Source: Acidobacteriota bacterium
GTDB taxonomy: Bacteria > Acidobacteriota > Terriglobia > Terriglobales > Acidobacteriaceae
NCBI GenBank assembly: GCA_003224995.1
Contig: QIAI01000073.1
Location: 1,792-27,872, forward strand
Direction: 5' to 3'
Length of the DNA stretch: 26,081 nt
The notes beneath the pieces are model-generated. The model saw nothing but the letters and a program-made list of their open reading frames with translations. It was not told the DNA's origin and ran no database searches. Positions 8,072 through 16,122 of this stretch are shown here, one piece after another. Each line of letters begins with the position of its first letter. Position 1 is the first letter of the stretch. The position numbers were made by a program, and so were the translations under genes.

Positions 8072-9249
8072 CAGTCTTTCTCCTTGGAGTTGGTAAGCCG
8101 CGGAAACAATTTGAGCCGGGCTGCAAAATCGTGCAGTGCCCGAATCAGCGACAAGGCTTGCGCCGGTTTGAGATCGGTATGGTACCGCGCGGACTCACAT
8201 TCGCGCAGAGTCGCGGAGAAGCGCTCGTCCTTGAGAAGCGAACGCTGTCCCACGGCACGTTGCAAGTCATCGGCGGATGCGTTGCCGGCCATGCCCAGGC
8301 GCCGTGTCAGCCAGTAGCGAAAACGCTGGTATGCGATATCGACGGCGACCGATCCTGCCCCGGCGCGCTGGTAGAGTCCTCCGAGAGTCTGAACAAATTC
8401 GAGCGGGGAACGGCGCACATCGTGGATCGGCTGAAGAACAGGGCCGCTCCGTCGCGAGAAAGTGAGCAGTATAGCGGTAGCCAACAGAGTGCATTGCAGC
8501 ACCAGCCAGAGCAGAGGCGAGCGCACAAGCGATGCTCCCAATGTTTCCCGATATCCGTGGATGTATTCGTCCCACAGGACCTCGCGCCGGCTGTCGCCAA
8601 TGGAAGCAAGCAGGAACTCGAGGTTTCCCGGTTCGCGCAATCCTGCGTTCGTCAGAGGCGTGGCCGAAGCCCACCACATGACTTCACCCTTACCGAAAGC
8701 GTATTTCACCACCCGGACGTTGTCCTCATCTCCATACAACGGGGTTGCGCTATCGTCGCTCTGCCACCGAGCCTGGGGCGCTAATGTGATCTCCGGAGCC
8801 TGGCGCGTGATTGCGGAGGGGGAAAGAGGCCGCTCTTTCTTCCAAAGCATACCCTCGACGAAGTCGGGTAGGGAGGAGCCCGTGGGAAGAAAGGCGGTTG
8901 CGAACATTCCAGTTGCGATGACGTGCCCGCCGCCGGAAATAAATTTCTCCACTTGCTTCTTGTCTTGCCGGGTTGGAGCTTCTTCCGGGTCGGCCAGCAC
9001 CAGGGTCTTGCCGGCGGGATCGGGCAACTCGGCCAATGGTCTTTGCCAGCGACTCACCGGATTGCCGGACTCTTGCAGGAGCAGATAAGCAGCTTTCGCA
9101 CCCTCCGAGCCAGCCGAGTAGGTTGTCGGGACTTCAGCTTTCGAACCCGCTTTGCTCGCGAACAAGATCCCGCCGACGACCATAGCGCCAAAGATCACCG
9201 CCACGCCAATGAACAGCTTGCGGTCGGCGGCGCTCAGCCTCAGCGGCAT
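8071..9249 (-). CDS. DUF4350 domain membrane protein
   Basis: 392 residues. A transmembrane helix at about 11-30 is followed by an extracytoplasmic alpha/beta domain (about 45-220) of DUF4350 type, with the S-E-G-A-K-A-A-Y-L-L-L start and the G-G-G-H-V-I-A-T-G (106-114) turn. A second helix (about 245-263) leads to a C-terminal cytoplasmic tail of about 125 residues. The ATG at 9249 is chosen because the membrane helix and family similarity begin there; it overlaps the DUF4129 stop by 10 bases. The domain resembles glutamine-amidotransferase-like folds without a clear catalytic site (family knowledge). It probably forms the outer-facing part of the MoxR cluster complex. Confidence 0.88.
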   Translation of the reverse strand: MPLRLSAADRKLFIGVAVIFGAMVVGGILFASKAGSKAEVPTTYSAGSEGAKAAYLLLQESGNPVSRWQRPLAELPDPAGKTLVLADPEEAPTRQDKKQVEKFISGGGHVIATGMFATAFLPTGSSLPDFVEGMLWKKERPLSPSAITRQAPEITLAPQARWQSDDSATPLYGDEDNVRVVKYAFGKGEVMWWASATPLTNAGLREPGNLEFLLASIGDSRREVLWDEYIHGYRETLGASLVRSPLLWLVLQCTLLATAILLTFSRRSGPVLQPIHDVRRSPLEFVQTLGGLYQRAGAGSVAVDIAYQRFRYWLTRRLGMAGNASADDLQRAVGQRSLLKDERFSATLRECESARYHTDLKPAQALSLIRALHDFAARLKLFPRLTNSKEKD

Positions 9250-10187
9250 CCTAGCTTCTCCAATTCTGCGAGTGTTTGCGAAAACGCCTGGGCATCCGCC
9301 GGCTGCCCGCCGTACCACACTAACTCGAACTTGCGGGTCAGGGCGGTGAGGGTGGGCCGGTGCTCGTTCGCAGAAGACATGAGGCGGAGATATTCGCGAG
9401 GCGTGCGAGCTGAATCGGGACGCCAGACTCCTTGCGATTCGAGCAGGGAGATCCCCGCCCAATACGCCAAGTGGATCGCGTCGCGCCAGTTTCCCCGCTG
9501 GGCGGCTTCGCGAGCCTCGGCGAGCCAAACGGTCCACTCACGCGCGGAGACAGGCAATGACTCCGGAAGAATGCTTTCTACTCTTGCGCTGTTTCGAATG
9601 CTCTTGAATACCCAATAGGACAATGCCAGAAAAGCGATGGCCATTAAGGCATAAACAAAGTATTTGCCAATGTTGGATACCATCGACGACGTGATCGCCC
9701 TACCAAGCAGCCGGATGAGGAACTGAACCAGGCGTTGCTTCAGTCGGTCGGACCAAGTGGGACCATGAATACTGCCAAATTCGGAGCGATCCAGAATGCG
9801 AGTAACCAGGGCACGCTGTTCAGAATCGTCATGCCGGTTTTCCTGGTATGCCTCGAGATCGGCGCGTTGACTCGCTAGACGATCACGGATTTTGCTTACC
9901 AGATCCCCGTCGTACTTCTTCTCCAATTGGCCCAGGTTGTTGCGCAGCCATTCGGTAGATACATCGAAGTTGCCGCGATCGGTGTGGACGCGCCAGGCAG
10001 ATGGCAGGCTGCTGACCAGTTCCGGGATTTGAGGTCCTGGCGTTTCGAGGTGTTCAGTCGCTGATAGAACCCGATCCAGGTCAGCCCGGTATTCGGCGGC
10101 GGTGAGGACCGCGCCGTTATCGATTCCGAGACATGGCGCGACAACGGCGAGGATGAACAGCAAGATGCCAACACGGCGTGCAGTCAT
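9240..10187 (-). CDS. DUF4129 domain protein with signal sequence
   Basis: 315 residues. An N-terminal signal sequence (1-21) is followed by an extracytoplasmic, largely helical and charged region to about 170, then a single transmembrane helix (about 176-197). The cytoplasmic DUF4129 domain covers about 235-310, with R-D-A-I-H-L-A-Y (235-242), T-P-R-E-Y-L (262-267) and F-E-L-V-W-Y-G-G (287-294). DUF4129 domains are commonly found with transglutaminase-like or MoxR/DUF58 proteins. It starts 6 bases after the stop of the upstream paralogous membrane protein and overlaps DUF4350 by 10 bases, so it is an internal operon gene. Confidence 0.88.
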   Translation of the reverse strand: MTARRVGILLFILAVVAPCLGIDNGAVLTAAEYRADLDRVLSATEHLETPGPQIPELVSSLPSAWRVHTDRGNFDVSTEWLRNNLGQLEKKYDGDLVSKIRDRLASQRADLEAYQENRHDDSEQRALVTRILDRSEFGSIHGPTWSDRLKQRLVQFLIRLLGRAITSSMVSNIGKYFVYALMAIAFLALSYWVFKSIRNSARVESILPESLPVSAREWTVWLAEAREAAQRGNWRDAIHLAYWAGISLLESQGVWRPDSARTPREYLRLMSSANEHRPTLTALTRKFELVWYGGQPADAQAFSQTLAELEKLGCR

Positions 10188-10193
10188 GCGAAC

Positions 10194-11006
10194 CTAGGTG
10201 GCGTGAGCCAGCCCGGGCTGCGTTCCATCCAGCGTTTCCATCATGTGGTGAAGATCGAATGCCTCTTTGCGCACGCGCTGATCATAGTACAAAAGTGAGA
10301 ACCCGATGGTTGCTAAGGGGCCGACAAGACATTGTGAAATGAAACTGGCAATTGCGGATGCTACCTGGATTCCTGCCGAGTTGACGGCCTTTGCTCCCAA
10401 CATTCCGGCGACCAGACCGATCGGCCATTCAATCAGAAAAGCCACAACAATGCTTAGCACGATGAACATGACCCAGATGACAAAAATCCGCCACCGGCTA
10501 CCTTTTGTGAGTTCCGAGCTACGGGAAACCGAATCGTTGATGCCACGATCTTCGAGGATGGCAACGGGAACCGCCAGCGACCACATCAGGGCAAGGATGA
10601 TACCGGGTATGACCAGCAAGACAAACCCCAAACCTACGCCCAGTCCTACCACAATGGTGAGGAGCGCCACCCTTACAATGCGACCTTTCACGCGAGAATA
10701 AGCGTCGCTCACGCTAGTGGGCCGACCCAAATGTAATTGCGAGACCGCGACCACGGTCGCAGCCTGCGAGGCTGCTGCCACCATCAGAGAGACAAGCGCG
10801 AATACCAGCCCCCACAAAGCCGCACCGAATGCTGCGGACAACCCGGTTTGCGACCGCAAGGAGATACTCGAGAGTTGCACTGCCAGGGAAATCAGCCTGG
10901 GAAGGGCGACGATCCCGACAAAAAGAGCAAAATTGTCTTTGTATAGAGAGAAGGTGCGATCGAGTAATTCACCAGTTGTTAAAGGACGGAGTGGCGCAGT
11001 AGTCAT
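10194..11006 (-). CDS. Polytopic membrane protein, paralogue B (glycerophosphodiester-phosphodiesterase membrane-domain-like)
   Basis: 270 residues with about six hydrophobic segments. The N-terminus P-L-R-P-L-T-T-G-E-L-L-D-R-T-F and the C-terminal G-P-L-A-T-I-x-F-S-L-L-Y-Y-D-x-R-V-R are shared almost exactly with the next gene upstream. This type of protein is usually annotated as a glycerophosphoryl diester phosphodiesterase membrane domain, without an enzymatic domain. It is 6 bases from DUF4129, so it belongs to the operon. A TGCTAGTAT box in front of it is also found in front of its paralogue. The stop is TAG. Function unknown; it may be a scaffold for the MoxR-linked complex (inference). 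Confidence 0.85.
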   Translation of the reverse strand: MTTAPLRPLTTGELLDRTFSLYKDNFALFVGIVALPRLISLAVQLSSISLRSQTGLSAAFGAALWGLVFALVSLMVAAASQAATVVAVSQLHLGRPTSVSDAYSRVKGRIVRVALLTIVVGLGVGLGFVLLVIPGIILALMWSLAVPVAILEDRGINDSVSRSSELTKGSRWRIFVIWVMFIVLSIVVAFLIEWPIGLVAGMLGAKAVNSAGIQVASAIASFISQCLVGPLATIGFSLLYYDQRVRKEAFDLHHMMETLDGTQPGLAHAT

Positions 11007-11044
11007 GAAGACTTCGCCTCAACATAAGACTAAGAACACGCAGG

Positions 11045-11053
11045 ATACTAGCA
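11045..11053 (-). promoter_or_regulatory. Candidate extended -10 box (TGCTAGTAT), copy B
   Basis: Minus-strand TGCTAGTAT about 38 bases before the start of paralogue B. The same box and flanking sequence recur in front of paralogue A at 12013-12021, which supports function by conservation after duplication. Confidence 0.45.
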
Positions 11054-11161
11054 CAGAAACATCGCTCCAGCTTTAGGGAAACAGCGAGAAATAAAGTCTA
11101 TCGATGAAACTATGTCACTCCAGGTATGAAAGAAAGTCGACAAAGATGACTCCTTTTGGAG

Positions 11162-11980
11162 TTAAGTCAACACGCTCGACGGTTGCGCACTGCTGGATGC
11201 CATACTATCAAGGGCGTCCATCATGTATTGAAGATCGAAAGCTTCTTTCCGTACGCGCAAGTCGTAGTACAGAAGTGAAAAGGCGATTGTGGCCAGCGGT
11301 CCCGCCAGGCATGCGGATATAAACTTCAGGAGCGTAGATGCTGCATTCAGCCAGGGGAAAAGATACCGTGCATGGTGAGTGATAGCTGAGGCCGTCGCGA
11401 TTTGGACGGGCCACTGAAACAAAAGGGTCATAGAGAGGGAAAGAGCAAAGAATAAGATCCAAATGACAAATACTCGCCAGCGGTAACCTTTCGTCAAAGA
11501 TGCACTGCGGGACATGGAGTCTATGATCCCCTGGTCCTCAAGGACGGCGACCGGCACTACCAGGGACCATTTCAAGGCCAGCAGAATTCCGGGAACGACA
11601 AAGAAAAATGCGCCGAGTCCCGCGCCCATCGCGACCAGCAGGCTGAGGAGTATGACGCCAACGATGTTGAATTGCACTTTCGAATAGGCATCGATGACGC
11701 CCGTGGTACGGTCAAGGTAGATTTCGGACACGGCCATGACAGTGGCCGCATGTGCAACCGCGCCGACAAGCACCGAAATCAATGCTCCGAGCCAAACCCA
11801 GCCCAAAAAATTCAGCCCCAAATAGATGCGCAGAGGATTGGCAAATAGTCCAAGAGCAAATGAGAAGAGATGGGGCAAAGCCGTAATTCCGAAGAACAGA
11901 CCAAAGTGCTCCCGGTAAAGGGCGAAGGTCCGATCCAGCAGCTCACCGGTGGTCAAGGGACGCAGGGGGCCAGTCGTCAC
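11162..11980 (-). CDS. Polytopic membrane protein, paralogue A
   Basis: 272 residues, with the same architecture as the gene just downstream (10194-11006). The shared N-terminus runs P-L-R-P-L-T-T-G-E-L-L-D-R-T-F, the middle shares G-x-R-W-R-V/I-F-V-I-W, and the C-terminus shares L-L-Y-Y-D-L-R-V-R-K-E-A-F-D-L. The two differ elsewhere, so the tandem duplication is not recent. It is the first gene of the MoxR operon, separated from paralogue B by 155 bases, while every later junction in the operon overlaps or is under 10 bases. Function unknown beyond membrane location. Confidence 0.85.
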   Translation of the reverse strand: MTTGPLRPLTTGELLDRTFALYREHFGLFFGITALPHLFSFALGLFANPLRIYLGLNFLGWVWLGALISVLVGAVAHAATVMAVSEIYLDRTTGVIDAYSKVQFNIVGVILLSLLVAMGAGLGAFFFVVPGILLALKWSLVVPVAVLEDQGIIDSMSRSASLTKGYRWRVFVIWILFFALSLSMTLLFQWPVQIATASAITHHARYLFPWLNAASTLLKFISACLAGPLATIAFSLLYYDLRVRKEAFDLQYMMDALDSMASSSAQPSSVLT

Positions 11981-12012
11981 GGCTTCGCCTCAGGACGGAC
12001 TATTGGGCAGGC

Positions 12013-12021
12013 ATACTAGCA
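12013..12021 (-). promoter_or_regulatory. Candidate extended -10 box (TGCTAGTAT), copy A: head of the MoxR operon
   Basis: TGCTAGTAT on the minus strand about 32 bases before the ATG at 11980. CTGGCA at 12036-12041 lies at 17-base spacing and matches TTGACA at 4 of 6 positions. The CTGTGCTAGTAT core and the CTTCGCCTCA and CATCGCT blocks around it recur before paralogue B. Confidence 0.5.
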
Positions 12022-12261
12022 CAGGCAACCATCGCTGCCAGAGGAAAGCAGAGGGTCACTGGCTGCGGTTCTAGTGTCTTCGACGGCCCGCTCGGCCCAA
12101 TCGGCTGTGCAGTTTCACAGAATCTCTCCGAGGCAGGAAACCCTGCAAAATCATAGCGGTTGGAGTGCATCGCCCATCGATAGCTTGTGATTTGACGCGG
12201 TTTTGAGGGGCACCGGGTTTGACCGTTGCCGCCTTTATGTTACATATTTAGACGGAACGGA

Positions 12262-12441
12262 ATGGAAACCGAGCAGATCATCGCTGAAATTGAGTGGCTA
12301 GAACGCGTCTATGCCACGCCGGACACCCGACCTCTGAGCCCGAGTGATGTCTCGGCTGCGAATCGACGACACGACGAGATGAATGCAGGCAGCCCCTGGT
12401 TCCGGCTTTGGCAGCGCTACGGCATCTGTTGTCGTCCCTGA
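12262..12441 (+). CDS. Small conserved-looking hypothetical protein, 59 residues
   Basis: A charged, mainly helical 59-residue protein that starts M-E-T-E-Q-I-I-A-E-I and contains an aromatic block W-F-R-L-W-Q-R-Y-G near its C-terminus, with two cysteines before the end. I recall similar short proteins in acidobacterial genomes but know no function. GGAACGGA directly before the ATG can serve as a ribosome-binding site, so the ATG at 12262 is preferred over one at 12226. It stands alone, divergent from the MoxR operon, with the MOSC gene 156 bases downstream. No signal peptide or membrane segment. Confidence 0.6.
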   Translation: METEQIIAEIEWLERVYATPDTRPLSPSDVSAANRRHDEMNAGSPWFRLWQRYGICCRP

Positions 12442-12597
12442 TGCGCCGGCCGGCACGGCGTTGGTTACGGGTTCGCCTTGGTCCGCGGCTTACTCCAACA
12501 AACCTCTTTCGTAGTCGCACCACCTTCAAACTTGCACTCACATTCTGATCGCGCCTACGAAAACTAACCTTAGCTGTTGCGGTAACGCGGAGCGAGC

Positions 12598-13334
12598 ATG
12601 CTCATAGAAGTCGGCCATGTGGAGGCGATCTTCCGTTATCCCGTGAAGTCCATGAGTGGCGAAAGGCTAGAGGCCGCCAACCTTGGCTGGTATGGGCTGG
12701 AGGGTGACAGACGTCTGGCGTTCCGGCGGCTGGACAACCGCAGCGGAATGCCCTGGCTGACAGCAAGCAAGCTTCCCGACCTGCTCTTGTTTGCTCCGCA
12801 AGACGGGGCTCCGGGAGAAGTTCCCTCGCAGATTCGCACGCCGGATGGCGAAGACATGCCTGTGTTCGGGGAGGACTTGGCCGCGGAGATCGGGCGTCGG
12901 TACGGGGCTCCCGTGCAGATGATGCAGTTGAATCATGGCATCTTCGATGAAGCGAGCATCTCCGTGATCGCATCCGATACGGTGCGCGAGATCGGAAGAC
13001 TCGCGGGGCTGAGTCTCGACGTGCGACGATTTCGTCCGAACATACTGGTCCGTTTACAGCGACCGGTTCCCTTCCACGAGGACGAGTGGGTAGTCGGTGT
13101 GCTCTCATTCGGGGAGGGAGACGACGCCCCTCTGTTGCCGTCACTATGCGCGACCTCCGCTGCTCGATGGTGAATCTTGATCCCGAGTCAGCCGAGCCAG
13201 CGACAGAAGTGATGAAGACGATTGTTGGCGCGAACCAGAACCACGCGGGAATTTACGGCACAGTCACTCGCATCGGCCGACTTGCGGTCGGACAGACCAT
13301 ACTCTTCCGTGCAGCGAACCGTGAACGTGCGTGA
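12598..13334 (+). pseudogene. MOSC-domain protein, broken by a one-base frameshift
   Basis: The N-terminal MOSC beta-barrel domain is intact, with Y-P-V-K-S-M (about 15-20) and L-E-G-D-R-R. The first frame ends with TGA at 13173, shortly after F-G-E-G-D-D-A-P. The C-terminal part (T-M-R-D-L-R-C-S-M-V-N-L-D-P to the stop at 13334) lies in the -1 frame. The break maps to a C run near 13127-13131, where one extra C would restore G-D-D-A-P-S-V-A-V-T-M-R-D. The conserved cysteine of MOSC sulfur carriers is in the displaced part, so the product as written cannot work in molybdenum-cofactor-type sulfur transfer. GGAGCGAGC before the ATG is a ribosome-binding site. Homopolymer sequencing error is a serious alternative to a real pseudogene. 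Confidence 0.75.
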
Positions 13335-13439
13335 TAGAAAAAAGTCGGACAGCTCTCACCCAAACTTAGAGCTGTTCTGGATAGTTTGTGAAGGGGTTGG
13401 GAGGAGTGCGTCCGCAATGACGGTAGCTTTGGATTGCAG

Positions 13440-14630
13440 CTAAGCGCGCAGCCTGGGACGTTCCGCCTCAGTGGCTTCAGGTACATCGTCGCCTTCTTTT
13501 CCGGATACAACTTCTTTGTAGATTCGCAGAATCCGCCGCGCGGAAGAGTCCCATGAAAAACGCTTGGCCTGCTCGTATCCTCGTTGCCTGAGCTTTTCAC
13601 GCAAGGCTTGATCCACCAAGACCCGATGGGTTGCACGCATGATCTCGAAGACGTTCTCCGGGTTGACCAGTACGGCCGCATTTCCGACGACTTCGGGAAG
13701 AGACGAAGTGTTGGAGGTCACGACCGGCGTGCCGTGCGCCATGGCTTCCAGCGGCGGCAAGCCAAAACCTTCATAGAGTGAGGGGAAGATGAAGACATTG
13801 GCTACGTCATAGAAAATACGGAGCACATCGATGGGTACAAATCCAAAGAAACGTACTTCATTGTGCACGCCGCTGCGAATAACTGTCCGACGCAAGTCAG
13901 GATGGCCGGAGAGGTCGTCTCCGATAATGATGAGCTTCAGATCAGGAAACTTGTGTTCCTTTTCCAGTTCTCCCCGCAATGCCGAAAAGGCCTCGATGAT
14001 GCGGATCAGATTCTTATGCGGACTGATACGGCCGGCATAAAGCAGGAAAGGGTAAGTCACCAGATAGCGCTCGGCAATCAGTTGTCGATCAGCATCGCTG
14101 GCATGTCCGTGGAGGAAACGCTCATCGATCGCGTTGTAAACCACTTCGACGCGTTGCGAGGGGATGCCAAACAGCTGCTCGATCTCGCTCTTGGAGAATT
14201 GAGAAACCGCGAAGATGCGAGCCGCTCCCTTCAGCACTCTCCGCGTAAATTGATAATGCATGGAACGCCGCAGCCCCGACTGGCCCCTGGAGCCCGACAT
14301 ATGTTCCAGCAGATCGTGAACCGTCATGACATACGGACACGGAAGCGACCGGGGAAGCCAGAAAAGATGGGGGATGTGTACCAGATCACAGTGCAGACGC
14401 TTGAGGATGGTGCGAAATTCAAAATACCCTTTTGCCGTCGTATCCTGTTCCAACAGCGGCACGGTATGGAAGTTAGGCGGGAGCGGACCAATCTCCTTCA
14501 CCTTTTCCGGCGAACCGATCAGAAAATACTTACTATTCCGGTCGAGCCGACCTAGCGCGCGCACCACGTTGCGCGTGTAAGTACCGATCCCGAACTCCGT
14601 CATGCGACGGATATCGATGGCAATCTTCAC
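13440..14630 (-). CDS. GT4-family glycosyltransferase
   Basis: 396 residues with a GT-B fold. The N-terminal acceptor domain has the glycine loop G-I-G-T-Y-T-R (14-20). The donor domain has A-G-R-I-S-P-H-K-N (199-207), where Arg201 and Lys206 bind the nucleotide-sugar phosphates, and the E-x7-E motif Glu287 to Glu295 in E-G-F-G-L-P-P-L-E. It is predicted to be a retaining, cytoplasmic enzyme that adds a hexose such as mannose to a polysaccharide or lipid acceptor. The start is a GTG at 14630 because the first codons match the family; no clear ribosome-binding site precedes it. The last 20 residues are charged and probably disordered. The stop is TAG. Specificity cannot be told from sequence. 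Confidence 0.9.
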   Translation of the reverse strand: MKIAIDIRRMTEFGIGTYTRNVVRALGRLDRNSKYFLIGSPEKVKEIGPLPPNFHTVPLLEQDTTAKGYFEFRTILKRLHCDLVHIPHLFWLPRSLPCPYVMTVHDLLEHMSGSRGQSGLRRSMHYQFTRRVLKGAARIFAVSQFSKSEIEQLFGIPSQRVEVVYNAIDERFLHGHASDADRQLIAERYLVTYPFLLYAGRISPHKNLIRIIEAFSALRGELEKEHKFPDLKLIIIGDDLSGHPDLRRTVIRSGVHNEVRFFGFVPIDVLRIFYDVANVFIFPSLYEGFGLPPLEAMAHGTPVVTSNTSSLPEVVGNAAVLVNPENVFEIMRATHRVLVDQALREKLRQRGYEQAKRFSWDSSARRILRIYKEVVSGKEGDDVPEATEAERPRLRA

Positions 14631-14748
14631 GGGACGATTTAACCACAGGAAAGACGCCCCGAACTAAGGTTTTCGCCTGAACCAGGGAATGGCCAACCTG
14701 TACTTTGCAGGTGTCAGGTCTGAAGTGTTCGGGTAGACGCGATCGGAC

Positions 14749-16038
14749 CTACCCACGAACCTCGGCTTGGGCTTTGGCACGCCGCTCGGCGTAAAGCGGA
14801 AACGTTTCCGCCAGTTCCAGTACCTGCCGGCGGACCTTCTGCAGCACGCCGGTGTCTGTACGATGCTGCAGAACTTCGGAGATCCAGCGCCCCACCTGCC
14901 GCATCTCCGACTCTTTCATGCCGCGGGTGGTCAACGCCGGGGTCCCGATGCGGATGCCGCTGGGTTTCAGGGGCGGGTTGGTGTCAAAGGGGATGGCGTT
15001 TTTATTGACCGTGATGGCCGCCTCGCCCAAAGCCTTCTCGGCCTCGCTACCAAGCATGCCCTTGGCAAAGACGTCGACCAGCATGACATGGGTATCGGTC
15101 CCGCCCGAAATGATGCGATAGCCCTCGGCGGCCAGCGTTTCGGCCAGCACCTTGGCATTGGACACCACCTGGCGGGCGTATACCTTGAATTCGGGCTGCA
15201 TCGCTTCCAGGAAGCAGACGGCCTTCGCGGCCATGATGTGCACCAGCGGGCCACCCTGCATCCCGGGAAATACGGTTTTGTCGATCGCCGGGCCCAGGTC
15301 GGCCTTGGCAAGGATCATGCCGGCACGCGGTCCGCGCAATGTCTTGTGGGTGGTGGAGGTGACGATGTGCGCATGCGGAACGGGGGACGGATGGGCTCCG
15401 CCGGCAACGAGTCCGGCGAAGTGCGCCATATCCACAAGATAGATTGCCCCGACTTTGTCGGCGATCTGCCGCATGCGGGCAAAATCGATGATGCGCGGGT
15501 AGGCGCTGCCGCCTCCGATAATCATCTTGGGATGTTCTTTGTCCGCCAGTCGCTCCAACTCGTCGTAGTCAATCGTTTCCGTCTCTTTGGTTACGCCGTA
15601 CGGGACGATCTTGTAAGTCTTGCCGGAAAAATTCAGGTGATGACCGTGGGTGAGGTGACCGCCATGAGCGAGATTGAGACCAAGAATCGTGTCGCCAGGC
15701 TGCAGCACGGCCGCGTAGGCTTCCATATTGGCTTGCGATCCGGCATGCGGCTGCACGTTCACGTATTCGGCGTTAAACAGTTGCTTGGCGCGAGTGCGCG
15801 CCAGGTCTTCGACCACGTCAGTAAACTCGCATCCGCCGTAGTAACGCTTCCCCGGATAGCCCTCGGCGTACTTGTTCGTGAAAACAGATCCCGCGGCCTC
15901 CAGAACCGCTTCGCTCACGAAGTTCTCGGATGCAATCAGTTCCAGGCCTTCATGCTGGCGACGCGTTTCATTGTCAATAGCGGCCGCAATCTGCGGATCG
16001 GCCTCGGACAGGGAACGATACATGGACTGATTGCTCAT
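14749..16038 (-). CDS. glyA: Serine hydroxymethyltransferase
   Basis: Converts serine and tetrahydrofolate to glycine and 5,10-methylene-tetrahydrofolate, using pyridoxal phosphate. 429 residues, a little longer than the usual 415-420. The pyridoxal-phosphate lysine is Lys232 in T-S-T-T-H-K-T-L-R-G-P-R. Other family blocks include L-I-A-S-E-N-F (34-40), N-V-Q-P-H-A-G-S-Q-A-N (94-104) and V-D-M-A-H-F-A-G-L (202-210). A GGAG lies about 9 bases before the ATG at 16038. The gene stands 84 bases after the end of the hydrolase gene on the same strand. A very long open frame lies opposite it on the + strand but has no protein character. The stop is TAG. Confidence 0.98.
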   Translation of the reverse strand: MSNQSMYRSLSEADPQIAAAIDNETRRQHEGLELIASENFVSEAVLEAAGSVFTNKYAEGYPGKRYYGGCEFTDVVEDLARTRAKQLFNAEYVNVQPHAGSQANMEAYAAVLQPGDTILGLNLAHGGHLTHGHHLNFSGKTYKIVPYGVTKETETIDYDELERLADKEHPKMIIGGGSAYPRIIDFARMRQIADKVGAIYLVDMAHFAGLVAGGAHPSPVPHAHIVTSTTHKTLRGPRAGMILAKADLGPAIDKTVFPGMQGGPLVHIMAAKAVCFLEAMQPEFKVYARQVVSNAKVLAETLAAEGYRIISGGTDTHVMLVDVFAKGMLGSEAEKALGEAAITVNKNAIPFDTNPPLKPSGIRIGTPALTTRGMKESEMRQVGRWISEVLQHRTDTGVLQKVRRQVLELAETFPLYAERRAKAQAEVRG

Positions 16039-16122
16039 GCTTAAATCTCCGGGTGACGCGGGAATCTCGTGATACCTGCGATCGAGCCGCGTGCGATTGG
16101 ACGCTCCGAACTGCTTACAATT

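Noticed and set aside
9250..9537. Longer DUF4350 protein with 96 extra N-terminal residues
   Set aside because: The extension is an arginine/proline-rich shadow of DUF4129. The membrane helix and family similarity start at 9249.
14767..16044. A 425-codon open frame on the + strand, opposite glyA
   Set aside because: It is the antisense shadow of a highly conserved gene in GC-rich DNA. Its protein has no recognisable motif, while the minus strand encodes a complete serine hydroxymethyltransferase.
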